NCBI GenBank assembly: GCA_030247855.1
Contig: JAPDRN010000215.1
Coordinates: 1-34,522 of the forward strand
Reading direction: 5' to 3'
DNA: 34,522 nucleotides
Origin: Knufia peltigerae
Lineage: Eukaryota; Ascomycota; Eurotiomycetes; Chaetothyriales; Trichomeriaceae
The notes under the pieces were generated by a model. That model did no database searches. It was not told the origin of the DNA and saw nothing but the letters and a program-made list of their open reading frames with translations. Shown piece by piece: positions 22,276 through 30,728 of the stretch; the first letter of the stretch is position 1; each line of letters starts with the position of its first letter. Position numbers and translations under genes: made by a program.

Positions 22276-23145
22276 TCAGTGTTGCTCGAGTGCATCCAGC
22301 AGTGGCGAACGTGCAACGCCCGCAGCCACCCTTGCCCGCAACTCCTTCGACAACTTCGCTCGTCCCTGCTCGGCGGCAGCCTGCGAATCGAACTCGACGA
22401 AACAACCACTTCCCGAACCGGTCAGACGTGCCGTGCCGATGTCGCTCAACGCGGCAAGCACCGCCTCGACGGCAGGCTCACGGCGGCGCAGCACCGGTTC
22501 GAACACGTTCCCGACCAGCAAGCCGGAAGCGAAGTCCTCTATTTTCGCCTGTGGACTGTCGCGCGTCAAATCCGGATCAGCGAACAGCAGGGGCGTCGGC
22601 ACATGAACGCCCGGTTCGACCACCACATACCAGGCCTGCGGCAGGGTGATCGGCTGCAGCCGCTCGCCCACCCCTTCGGCCCAGGCGTTGTGGCCACGCA
22701 CGAACACCGGCACGTCCGCGCCGAGACGCAACCCCAGCGCAGCCAGCGCTTCTTCGTCCAGCCCGCCGCCCCAGAGCCGGTTCAATACCACCAGCACCGT
22801 GGCCGCGTCGGACGAACCGCCACCAAACCCACCGCCCGCAGGAATGTGTTTTTCGACGATGATGTCGACACCCTGCTCGACATTCGCCGCTTCTTTGAGC
22901 ATCCACGCCGCGCGAACGGCCAGATCGTCCGCCTCGGCGACGCCGGCCAGGCCATCGCCCTGCCGTCGCACCTGACCGTCTTCACGCAGGCGCAGGCCGA
23001 TCCGGTCGCCCCAGTCGAGCAGGCGGAACACGGTCTGCAGCTCGTGGTAGCCGTCGGTCCGGCGGCCGGTGATGTGCAGGAACAGGTTCAGCTTGGCCGG
23101 GGCCGGCCACCAGGACCAGCCCGCGTCATCCACCCGCGCGTTCAT
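22276..23145 (-). CDS. ispE: 4-diphosphocytidyl-2-C-methyl-D-erythritol kinase
   Basis: IspE phosphorylates CDP-methylerythritol at the 2-hydroxyl in the MEP isoprenoid pathway. The ATG at 23145 overlaps the lolB stop (ATGA) and gives 289 residues; upstream codons add only six residues. GHMP-kinase features are present: PAKLNLFLHITGRR at the N-terminus, the ATP loop PAGGGFGGGSSDAA and the C-terminal LTGSGSGCF. The unit TPR gene-lolB-ispE-tRNA-Gln-prs is compact and probably one operon. Confidence 0.97.
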   Translation of the reverse strand: MNARVDDAGWSWWPAPAKLNLFLHITGRRTDGYHELQTVFRLLDWGDRIGLRLREDGQVRRQGDGLAGVAEADDLAVRAAWMLKEAANVEQGVDIIVEKHIPAGGGFGGGSSDAATVLVVLNRLWGGGLDEEALAALGLRLGADVPVFVRGHNAWAEGVGERLQPITLPQAWYVVVEPGVHVPTPLLFADPDLTRDSPQAKIEDFASGLLVGNVFEPVLRRREPAVEAVLAALSDIGTARLTGSGSGCFVEFDSQAAAEQGRAKLSKELRARVAAGVARSPLLDALEQH

Positions 23146-23801
23146 GGCGCGCCCTGGCCCCATTGGTCGACCAGCAGGCGCACCTTGGCGTCGCCATTGA
23201 CCGCTTCGACCCTGCGCGGCAGGGCCGGACGCCCGGCCTCGGCCGGATACCAGTCCAGATACTGGATCACCCAGCCCATCTGCTGCATCCGCCGCGGACG
23301 GCCATCAGCATCACGATCGATCTTTCCCGGCCCCGCGCTGTCGCCAGCGACCAGTCCACGTACCCAGTCCGGCAGCTGATTGACCGGAATATCCCAGCCG
23401 GTGGCCTCCAGCAGCAGCGCCTGCGCGTCTTCACCGTCTCGCGGACCACCGGCCAGCCCTTCCAGGCGCCCGGCTTCATGATGGGTATCACCGCTCAACT
23501 TCCAGCTCTGGCGGGTCACCGGCGCACTCAGTTCAACGACATAGCGCTGGCCTTCCTGTTTCCAGTCGATGCGGCCGCTGCCACCGTCCTTGCCCTTGCT
23601 GACCGCCACCCGGCCCTGGAAATTCCAGTCCGCTGCCGATCGCAGCGCATCCACGCGCGCAGCCTCGGCGGCAGCCGCTTCGGCGGAAACGGTGGTGACC
23701 ACGGCAGGCGCCGGCGTCTTCTGCCGGCCAACGGTGGTGCAGGCACTCAGGGCCAGGGTCACGGCCATCAGCAGCAGTGGCCGGATCGTGGAAACACTCA
23801 T
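23142..23801 (-). CDS. lolB: Outer-membrane lipoprotein insertion factor LolB
   Basis: LolB receives lipoproteins from periplasmic LolA and inserts them in the outer membrane. The 219-residue protein has a lipoprotein signal with lipobox LSAC (Cys21) and the family pattern NFQGRVAVSKG...GSGRIDWKQEG...RYVVELSAP. The position between a TPR gene and ispE supports the call. Both ends overlap neighbours by ATGA, indicating translational coupling. Confidence 0.93.
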   Translation of the reverse strand: MSVSTIRPLLLMAVTLALSACTTVGRQKTPAPAVVTTVSAEAAAAEAARVDALRSAADWNFQGRVAVSKGKDGGSGRIDWKQEGQRYVVELSAPVTRQSWKLSGDTHHEAGRLEGLAGGPRDGEDAQALLLEATGWDIPVNQLPDWVRGLVAGDSAGPGKIDRDADGRPRRMQQMGWVIQYLDWYPAEAGRPALPRRVEAVNGDAKVRLLVDQWGQGAP

Positions 23802-25492
23802 GGGTTGAATTTCTCGCGGGCGCGCAGCAGCGCGCGGTTTTCAGGGTCGAGCCGGGCCGCTTCCTCGAAGAAGTGACGGGCTTCATCGTGCTTGCCCAGC
23901 ACCCACAGCACCTCGCCCACGTGGGCGGCGATTTCCGGGTCCTTGGCCAGCGTCCAGGCGCGGCGCAGCTGCACCAGCGCGTCGGCGTTGCGCCCCAGCC
24001 GATACAGCACCCAACCATAGCTGTCGACGATGGCCGCGTTGTCAGGCTCGGCCACGCGGGCGCGGTCGATCAGCTCAAGCGCTTCCTGGTAACGGCCGGT
24101 CCGGTCGGCCAGGGTGTAGCCCAAGGCGTTCAGTGCCGGCACGTTCTCCGGCTCGGTCACCAGGATCTTGCGCAGGTCGGCCTCGGCGCGGGCGATGTCG
24201 TCGCGGCGCTCCCAGGCCAACGCACGGGCATACAACAGGCCGTTCTCGTCCGGATACGCAGCCAGGCCACGGGCCAGTGCATCGATCTCGCCGGGAAGGT
24301 CGTCGGCGCGCTGGCGCAGCTCGGCTTCCAGCAGATACGCATCGCGCCGCACATCATCATCCACCCCGGCATCGGACTGGATCGCATGCACTTCATCCAG
24401 CGCCAGCGACTGCCGGCCCGCCAGACCCTGTGCATTGGCCGCGCGCAGGCGCGCTTCATTCAGCTCATCGCCGCCAGGCACGCTGTGATACCAGTTGACC
24501 GCCTCCGGGTAGCGCTTGAGGTACTCGGCGATCTTGCCCAGCAGCAAGCGCTGCGCCGGATCCGGCTTGGCCGCCTGCCGCGACAGTTCGTTGTACAGAT
24601 TGGACAGCGCGGCCTTGTCGCCCTGCTTGGCCAGCAGCGAAGCGCGCATACCCCACGTCTGCACATTCTGCGGACCGACTGCCAGCACGCGCTCGGCCGC
24701 TGCCGGCTGGCCGAGGCTGTCATAGGCGATGGCCACGGCATTGCGCAGTTCCGGATCCTGACGGGTCTTCGGTTCCACCCCACGCAGCAGCGACAGCGCC
24801 TGGTCGGTCTGCCCGGCCTGCTGCAGCTGGCTGGCGCGCAGCAAGGCAACCCGCGGTTCTTCGGGGAAGCGCTTGACCACCTCATCGATCATGCGCCGTG
24901 CCAGCTCGGGCTTTTCCATGCGCAACGCCAGGCGTCCAAACTCCTGCCAGGCCTCGATCTTCTGGGGAATGGCGTTGGCATCGACCAGTTCGCCCAGCAC
25001 CTGGGCCGGCACGGCCGGATCGCGGCCACCGCCGATCAGGGCGCCCAGGGCGAACTTCCAGCCCTCATCGCCCGGGTCCTGCAACAAGGCCTGAAGCTCG
25101 CTACGCGCAGCCTTCACATCGCCCTGGCGCATGGCCAGCGCACCGGCGGCGCTGCGCATCGCCAATGAGCGCGGCGCACGCTGCTGCCACAGGGCCAGGC
25201 CCTTGGCCGCGGCATCATCCTCGTTGGCAAGCATGGCGATGCGGGTCGCCCGCTCGGCCAGGCCGGCGTCGCCGTCGGTCTGCTGGGCGGCCTGCAGATA
25301 CCAGCGCGCGGCCTCGGCCAGCTTGCCTGCCTGCAGGGCGAACTCCCCAGCCAGGACCGGCTCCAGCGCCAGTTCCTCAGTCACCGCGGGCCGCGCAGGT
25401 GCCTTGGCGGGCACCGCCGCCAGGGCCTGGGCACAGGCCAGAGTCAGCAGCAGAACACTGGGGATGCGAATCAATGCGGGCATCGTCGGCAT
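23798..25492 (-). CDS. Tetratricopeptide-repeat protein, exported
   Basis: A 564-residue TPR protein with a signal peptide (MPTMPALIRIPSVLLLTLAC...ALA), so probably periplasmic. Helical repeats run from about residue 45 to the C-terminus; the clearest are LRKILVTEPENVPALNALGY and EPDNAAIVDSYGWVLYRLGR. The ATG at 25492 has AAGG a few bases upstream; the long open frame beyond it to 27208 is antisense to hemA and not coding. Homologues next to lolB and ispE are common in gammaproteobacteria, but I do not know a precise function. A scaffolding role in envelope assembly is a guess from location and fold. It is transcribed divergently from hemA with only 54 bp between start codons. Confidence 0.9.
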   Translation of the reverse strand: MPTMPALIRIPSVLLLTLACAQALAAVPAKAPARPAVTEELALEPVLAGEFALQAGKLAEAARWYLQAAQQTDGDAGLAERATRIAMLANEDDAAAKGLALWQQRAPRSLAMRSAAGALAMRQGDVKAARSELQALLQDPGDEGWKFALGALIGGGRDPAVPAQVLGELVDANAIPQKIEAWQEFGRLALRMEKPELARRMIDEVVKRFPEEPRVALLRASQLQQAGQTDQALSLLRGVEPKTRQDPELRNAVAIAYDSLGQPAAAERVLAVGPQNVQTWGMRASLLAKQGDKAALSNLYNELSRQAAKPDPAQRLLLGKIAEYLKRYPEAVNWYHSVPGGDELNEARLRAANAQGLAGRQSLALDEVHAIQSDAGVDDDVRRDAYLLEAELRQRADDLPGEIDALARGLAAYPDENGLLYARALAWERRDDIARAEADLRKILVTEPENVPALNALGYTLADRTGRYQEALELIDRARVAEPDNAAIVDSYGWVLYRLGRNADALVQLRRAWTLAKDPEIAAHVGEVLWVLGKHDEARHFFEEAARLDPENRALLRAREKFNP

Positions 25493-25546
25493 CGGGGCCT
25501 TAAAATGTCGTCCAATGGCCAGCAGCTTATCGCAAGCAACTGAACA

Positions 25547-26830
25547 ATGACCCTGTGGGTGCTCGGACTGAATCACCAGACCGCACCGGTGGAACTGCGC
25601 GAACGCGCAGCCTTCGCCGGTGATGCGTTGCCGCGCGCGCTCGGTTCGCTGCGCGATACCCCGCAGATCGCCGAGGCGGTACTGCTGTCCACCTGCAACC
25701 GCACCGAGCTGTATGCCGTGGCCGAGTCCGCGCAGGCACTGGACCAGTGGCTGCACGCCCAGGCCGGCGACCTGCAGGGCTATCTGTACCAGCACGCCGA
25801 TGCCGATGCCGTGCGCCACCTGTTCCGGGTGGCGACGGGGCTGGATTCGATGGTGCTGGGCGAACCGCAGATCCTGGGCCAGGTGAAGGATGCCTGGTCG
25901 ACCGCGCGCGACCACGGTCTGCTCGGCCAGCGCCTGGACCGGCTGTTCCAGCAGACGTTCTCGGTGGCCAAGCGCGCGCGTACCGATACCCAGGTCGGCG
26001 CCAACCCGGTATCGGTGGCCTCGGCAGCGGTACGCCTGGCACAGAACGCATTTGCCCGCCTGGACGATTCCACCGTGCTGCTGGTCGGTGCCGGCGAGAC
26101 CATCGAACTGGCCGCGCGCCACCTCAGCGAAGGCAAGGTGCGGCGTCTGCTGATCGCCAACCGGACGCTGGCCCATGCGCAGGAACTGGCCAGCCGCCAT
26201 GGCGGCGTGGCGCTGCCGCTGACCGAACTGGAGCGCCACCTGGCCGAGGCCGATGTGGTGTTCTCGGCCACCGCCGCCCGCGAACCGGTGATCCACCGTG
26301 CCGCGGTGGCCAACGCCCTGCGCGCACGCCGGCACAAGCCCATGCTGCTGTTCGACCTGGCCGTGCCGCGCGACATCGAGGCCGACGTTGCCACGCTCAA
26401 GGATGCGTTCCTGTACACCGTGGACGATCTCGAGCGCGCGGTGGAAGACAACCGCCGCAGCCGCCGCGAGGCTGCCGCCGAAGCCGAGACGATCATCGAC
26501 CTGCAGGTCTCGCGTTTCGTCGAAACCCTGCAGGCCAGTGCCCACCAAGCACCGCTGCGGCAGCTGCGCGCCTTCGGCGAGGCCACCCGTGCCGAACTGC
26601 TGGAACGCGCGCGCCAGCAGCTGGCCAACGGCAAGCCGGCCGACGACGTGCTGGAACTGCTTGCCCACGGATTGACCAACCGCCTGCTGCACCCGCCGAC
26701 CGCCGCCCTGCGCGCGGCCGCACTCAGCGGCGATGCCGACCTGACCCGTGCCGCCGCGCGCCTGTTCCCGGCCACGCCGGGTTACCGCCACCCACCTGTG
26801 AGAACCGATGACGCCGACCCTGCGCCGTAA
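25547..26830 (+). CDS. hemA: Glutamyl-tRNA reductase
   Basis: Catalyses the first step of C5-pathway tetrapyrrole synthesis, reducing glutamyl-tRNA to glutamate-1-semialdehyde. The 427-residue protein has LGLNHQTAPVELRE, the nucleophile motif STCNRTE (Cys50), the DSMVLGEPQILGQVK segment, an NADPH fold (LLVGAGETIELAARHL) and a C-terminal dimerisation helix region. No clear Shine-Dalgarno sequence precedes the ATG (the upstream bases are AAGCAACTGAACA). The last 23 bp overlap prfA in another frame; hemA-prfA is a widespread pair. Confidence 0.97.
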   Translation: MTLWVLGLNHQTAPVELRERAAFAGDALPRALGSLRDTPQIAEAVLLSTCNRTELYAVAESAQALDQWLHAQAGDLQGYLYQHADADAVRHLFRVATGLDSMVLGEPQILGQVKDAWSTARDHGLLGQRLDRLFQQTFSVAKRARTDTQVGANPVSVASAAVRLAQNAFARLDDSTVLLVGAGETIELAARHLSEGKVRRLLIANRTLAHAQELASRHGGVALPLTELERHLAEADVVFSATAAREPVIHRAAVANALRARRHKPMLLFDLAVPRDIEADVATLKDAFLYTVDDLERAVEDNRRSRREAAAEAETIIDLQVSRFVETLQASAHQAPLRQLRAFGEATRAELLERARQQLANGKPADDVLELLAHGLTNRLLHPPTAALRAAALSGDADLTRAAARLFPATPGYRHPPVRTDDADPAP

Positions 26831-27890
26831 GTTGGAAGCGCTGGCCGAGCGCCGCGAAGAACTGGAACGTCTGCTCGCCGAACCGGAGGTGGTCGCCAAC
26901 AACGCGCGCTTCCGCGATCTTTCGCGCGAGTTTTCCCAGCTCGAACCGATCGCCACCGCACTGGCCGATGAAGCACGCGCCAAGGCCGACCTGGCTGCGG
27001 CCGAAAGCATGCGTGCGGACCCGGACCTGCGCGAGCTGGCCGACGAGGAAATTGCTGCCGCGCAAACCCGCCTGCAGGAACTGGAGCAGGAACTGGCGCT
27101 GCTGCTGGTGCCACGCGACCCGCGCGATGAAGGCAACCTGTTCCTGGAAGTACGCGCTGGTACCGGTGGCGACGAGGCGGCGATCTTCGCTGGCGACCTG
27201 TTCCGCATGTACGCCCGCTACGCCGAGCGACAGGGCTGGAAGGTCGAGATCGAATCGGACAATCCCGGCGAACATGGCGGCTACAAGGAAGTGGTGGCGC
27301 GCGTGGTCGGCCGTGGCGCGTTCTCGCGCCTGAAATTCGAATCGGGCACGCACCGCGTGCAGCGCGTGCCGGCCACCGAATCGCAGGGCCGCATCCACAC
27401 CTCGGCGGCTACCGTGGCGATCATTCCGGAAGCCGACGAAGTCGATGAGATCGTCATCAACCCGGCTGACCTGAGAGTCGACACCTACCGTTCCTCCGGC
27501 GCCGGCGGCCAGCACGTCAACAAGACCGAATCGGCGATCCGCATCACCCACCTGCCCAGTGGCGTGGTGGTCGAATGCCAGACCGAGCGCAGCCAGCACG
27601 CCAACCGCGACAAGGCGATGAAACGCCTGAAGGCGCAGCTGCTCGATGCCGAGCGCCAGCGCCACGACGCAGCGCAGGCCGAATCACGGCGCCTGCAGGT
27701 CGGCAGCGGCGACCGCAGCCAGCGCATCCGCACCTACAACTTCCCGCAGGGCCGCATCACCGATCACCGCGTGGAAGGGCTGACCCTGTACGACCTGCCC
27801 AACGTGTTGGCCGGCGACCTGGACCCGTTGCTGCAGCGATTGAGCCACGAGCACCAGGTCGACGCCCTGGCCCAGCTTTCGGCGGGCTGA
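26808..27890 (+). CDS. prfA: Peptide chain release factor 1
   Basis: RF1 reads UAA and UAG stop codons and triggers peptide release. The 360-residue protein carries the anticodon-like motif PAT (RVPATESQGR) in domain 2 and the catalytic GGQ (RSSGAGGQHVNK, Gln235), whose glutamine is normally methylated by PrmC. Length is standard. It overlaps hemA by 23 bp. prmC does not follow; instead a TPR glycosyltransferase gene starts 5 bp after the stop. Confidence 0.98.
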   Translation: MTPTLRRKLEALAERREELERLLAEPEVVANNARFRDLSREFSQLEPIATALADEARAKADLAAAESMRADPDLRELADEEIAAAQTRLQELEQELALLLVPRDPRDEGNLFLEVRAGTGGDEAAIFAGDLFRMYARYAERQGWKVEIESDNPGEHGGYKEVVARVVGRGAFSRLKFESGTHRVQRVPATESQGRIHTSAATVAIIPEADEVDEIVINPADLRVDTYRSSGAGGQHVNKTESAIRITHLPSGVVVECQTERSQHANRDKAMKRLKAQLLDAERQRHDAAQAESRRLQVGSGDRSQRIRTYNFPQGRITDHRVEGLTLYDLPNVLAGDLDPLLQRLSHEHQVDALAQLSAG

Positions 27891-27895
27891 CCAGC

Positions 27896-29602
27896 ATGTC
27901 GGCCTGGCAGCAGCGGCAGCAACTGCAGCAAGCGATCACACGCCAGCCCGGTGACTTCGTCGCCTGGGTGATGCTGGCCGACCTGGAACTGGAAGCCGGC
28001 GACATTGCGGCCGGCGAGCAGGCCGCGCGACGCGCGCTGCAGCTGCGGCCCAATCATCCTGAAGCACTTGCCCGGCTGGGCCGGGTGGCGTGGATGGCAG
28101 GAGCGCATGCCGATGCCGCCAAGCTGCTGGGCCAGGCCTCCGCGCTGGCACCGGAGCACCCGGGCATCGCGTTGTGGCTGGGGCACGCGCTGGAAGATGC
28201 CAATGATGCGGAAGGTGCATCGGCAGCCTATCGTCGCGCGCATGTGCTGATGCCCGATGAGCCTTATATCGCCGCACAGCGCCTCGCCTGGCAGCGTCGC
28301 CTGTGCGATTGGCAGGACGTGGATGCGCTGGCCGCCCAGGTGCGCGGCGCGCTTGTGTCCGGCCAGGGCGTGGTCGAACCCTTCGCGTTCCTCAGCGAAG
28401 ACGCCAGCGCGGCCGAACAGCTGGCCTGCGCGCGTGCGCGGGCCTTGGTCGTGGCGGCGTCAGTGCGGCCACTGCCCCCGGTGAAGCTGCGCGAACGAGG
28501 TCCACTTCGCGTGGGCTTCCTGTCCAACGGCTTCGGCGCCCATCCCACCGGATTGCTGACGGTGGCGCTGCTGGAACACATGGGCCAGGACCCGGCCTTG
28601 CTGCTGCATCTGTTCGCGCTCAATGCCGATGATGGTAGCCGCATCCGCCAACGCCTGCAGACCGCCACCCGGCTGCATGACGTGGCGGGATTGCGCCATG
28701 CCGATACCGCCGCGCGCATCCGTGCACAGGGCATCGACCTGCTGTTCGACCTGCGCGGCTGGGGCGGCGGCGGCACACCGGAAGTACTGGCGATGCGCCC
28801 TGCCCCGCTGCAGCTCAACTGGCTGGCCTACCCCGGCACCTCCGGTGCACCGTGGCTGGACGCCGTGATCGCTGACGACTTCACGCTGCCGCCCTCGCTG
28901 GAACCGCACTACAGCGAACGTGTGCTGCGCCTGCCGCGCGCGTTCCAGCCTTCGGACAACACCCGCACGCTGGAGCCGGCACCGGACCGCGTGGCGTGCG
29001 GGCTGCCCGCGCAGGGCACGGTGTTCTGCTGCTTCAACAACAGTTACAAGCTCAACCCGCGCAGCATGGGCCGCGCGTTCGCGGTGCTGCAGGCCGTACC
29101 CGGCAGCGTGCTGTGGCTGCTGTCCGGCCCCGGCCAGGCCGATGCGCGGCTGCGTGCCGCCGCGCAGGCAGCAGGAATCGATCCGGCACGTCTGGTGTTC
29201 ATGGCCAAGCTGCCACATCCGCAGTATCTGGCCCGCTATCAGTTGGCCGACCTGTTCTTGGATACGAACCCGTACAACGCCCATACCACCGCATCGGATG
29301 CCCTGTGGGCCGGCTGTCCGGTACTGACCTGCCCCGGCGCTACCTTCGCCGCGCGCGTGGCCGGCAGCCTCAACCATCAGCTGGGGCTGGAGCACATGAA
29401 TGTCGCCGACGACGCGGCCTTCGTCGCCACCGCCAGCGCACTCGGCAACGATCCGGCCGCCTTGGCCGCAGTGCGCGCCGAGCTGGCGCAGGCACGCGAA
29501 CACAGCGGCCTGTTCGACATGGCGGCTTTCTCGCGCGATCTGTCCGCACTGCTGCAGCAGCTGGCCCGAGAACAGGGCTGGCAGGGCCTCGACACGCCCT
29601 GA
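27896..29602 (+). CDS. O-GlcNAc-transferase-like TPR glycosyltransferase (GT41, SPINDLY/XcOGT type)
   Basis: A 568-residue protein with N-terminal TPR repeats (about 1-130; WVMLADLELEAGDIAAGEQA, ALQLRPNHPEALARLGRVAW) and a C-terminal GT41 domain of two Rossmann-like halves. Signatures include VGFLSNGFGAHPTGLL (His216, the position of the conserved OGT histidine), LQLNWLAYPGTSGAPWLDAV, FCCFNNSYKLNP (Lys385, matching the sugar-nucleotide lysine) and LDTNPYNAHTTASDALWAGC. Length and motifs agree with the structurally characterised Xanthomonas campestris OGT homologue. Bacterial substrates of this subclade are largely unknown; some relatives glycosylate adhesins or regulators. It is probably cotranscribed with prfA (5-bp gap) and followed by a PPK2 kinase 40 bp on. 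Confidence 0.9.
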   Translation: MSAWQQRQQLQQAITRQPGDFVAWVMLADLELEAGDIAAGEQAARRALQLRPNHPEALARLGRVAWMAGAHADAAKLLGQASALAPEHPGIALWLGHALEDANDAEGASAAYRRAHVLMPDEPYIAAQRLAWQRRLCDWQDVDALAAQVRGALVSGQGVVEPFAFLSEDASAAEQLACARARALVVAASVRPLPPVKLRERGPLRVGFLSNGFGAHPTGLLTVALLEHMGQDPALLLHLFALNADDGSRIRQRLQTATRLHDVAGLRHADTAARIRAQGIDLLFDLRGWGGGGTPEVLAMRPAPLQLNWLAYPGTSGAPWLDAVIADDFTLPPSLEPHYSERVLRLPRAFQPSDNTRTLEPAPDRVACGLPAQGTVFCCFNNSYKLNPRSMGRAFAVLQAVPGSVLWLLSGPGQADARLRAAAQAAGIDPARLVFMAKLPHPQYLARYQLADLFLDTNPYNAHTTASDALWAGCPVLTCPGATFAARVAGSLNHQLGLEHMNVADDAAFVATASALGNDPAALAAVRAELAQAREHSGLFDMAAFSRDLSALLQQLAREQGWQGLDTP

Positions 29603-29642
29603 CATCGCCCTGCGCTACGCTCGAGCCTCCTTTCGGCGTGGT

Positions 29643-30431
29643 ATGACGATGGCCAAGCTCAAGCGCAAGGAATACGACGAACTGCTGCAGCCGCTGCAGC
29701 TGGAACTGGCTGCGATGGCGCGCTGGGTGCAGCACAGCGGACAACGCCTGCTGGTGCTGTTTGAAGGACGCGATACCGCCGGCAAGGGTGGCGCGATCCA
29801 GGCCATCAGCGAGCACCTCAACCCACGCCAATGCAGGGTGGTGGCGCTACCCAAACCCACCGACCGCGAAGCCACGCAGTGGTACTTCCAGCGCTACGCC
29901 TCGCATCTTCCGGCTGCCGGCGAGATCGTGCTGATGGACCGCAGCTGGTACAACCGCGCCGGCGTTGAACGGGTGATGGGCTACTGCAGCGAGACCGAAT
30001 ACCAGCAGTTTTTGCGCCAAGCACCGGTGTTCGAACAGCTGCTGGTGGATGACGGCGTCCTGCTGTTCAAGTACTGGCTGTGCGTGGACCAGGAGCAGCA
30101 GGAAAAGCGCTTTGCCGAACGCCACGTCGATCCACTGAAAGGCTGGAAGCTGTCGCCGGTGGATCTGAAGTCACGCAGCAAGTACAGCGCATACACCGAG
30201 GCACGCGAGGCAATGCTGCGTGCCACCCATCGCGACGGTGCGCCGTGGACGCTGGTGGATTTCAACGACCAGCGGCTGGGCCGCCTGACCCTGGCCCGCA
30301 ACCTGCTGGACCGGCTGCCGGACACGCGGGTGGATGCACCGCTGCCGGAGCTGCCGAAGCTGAAGGGCAAGCTGCATCGCGAGCACTACGACGTGCTGAA
30401 GCCGATCGAGGATTTCCCGGTCGAAGAATAG
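29643..30431 (+). CDS. Polyphosphate kinase 2 family protein
   Basis: PPK2 enzymes transfer phosphate between polyphosphate and nucleoside di- or monophosphates. The 262-residue single-domain protein shows Walker A GRDTAGKGG (42-50), the lid region PKPTDREATQWYFQRY and Walker B VLMDRSWYNRAG (Asp99). WLCVDQEQQEKRF and KGWKLSPVD are typical of the family. Start choice between ATGs at 29643 and 29649 is uncertain. Substrate class (ADP, GDP or AMP) cannot be read confidently. The gene ends at the left edge of a large inverted repeat. Confidence 0.93.
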   Translation: MTMAKLKRKEYDELLQPLQLELAAMARWVQHSGQRLLVLFEGRDTAGKGGAIQAISEHLNPRQCRVVALPKPTDREATQWYFQRYASHLPAAGEIVLMDRSWYNRAGVERVMGYCSETEYQQFLRQAPVFEQLLVDDGVLLFKYWLCVDQEQQEKRFAERHVDPLKGWKLSPVDLKSRSKYSAYTEAREAMLRATHRDGAPWTLVDFNDQRLGRLTLARNLLDRLPDTRVDAPLPELPKLKGKLHREHYDVLKPIEDFPVEE

Positions 30432-30635
30432 GGTTGGTCGGCAGGGCCTGCGGCCCTGCACCTGCAGAGGCAACGTCAACGTCAACGTCAAAAGCGGGCC
30501 TTCTCTGAGTTGGCGGGGCGGTGCCGGACTGCGGGGACGCCGCAAGTACGTCCCTGTAGGCTTGGCCGCGGCATCCATGCCGCGGACACCCCGCACTCCG
30601 ACACCGCCCCACCTTCGACAGATTCCCGCGATCTG

Positions 30636-30658
30636 GTAGATCCACGCCATGCGTGGAT
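30636..30658 (+). repeat. SMAG-type REP inside the composite repeat
   Basis: GTAG is followed by ATCCACGC-CAT-GCGTGGAT, a perfect 8-bp stem with a 3-nt loop. It is a third SMAG stem variant in this window. Confidence 0.8.
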
Positions 30659-30687
30659 GAATTTCTTTCAGATATCGAAATCAATCT

Positions 30688-30728
30688 GGGGTCAGATCCG
30701 TTTTCCTACGGAAAACGGATCTGACCCC
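30688..30728. repeat. Perfect 19-bp palindrome with 3-nt loop
   Basis: GGGGTCAGATCCGTTTTCC, then TAC, then its exact reverse complement. It contains TTTT/AAAA inside the stem, not after it. It sits at the symmetry centre of the composite inverted repeat and would form a very stable hairpin in RNA from either strand. Confidence 0.9.

Noticed and set aside
25493..27208. Upstream extension of the TPR frame by 572 codons
   Set aside because: It is antisense to hemA and prfA, low-complexity Ser/Arg-rich, and the real start at 25492 has both a ribosome site and a signal peptide.
27575..27895. In-frame extension of the OGT-like protein
   Set aside because: It overlaps prfA in another frame and is Arg/Pro-rich. 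The ATG at 27896 gives the family length of 568 residues.
30471..30488. CAACGT hexamers as a phase-variation tract
   Set aside because: The run is short, not within or just before a coding start, and lies between convergent gene ends, so contingency-locus behaviour is unlikely.
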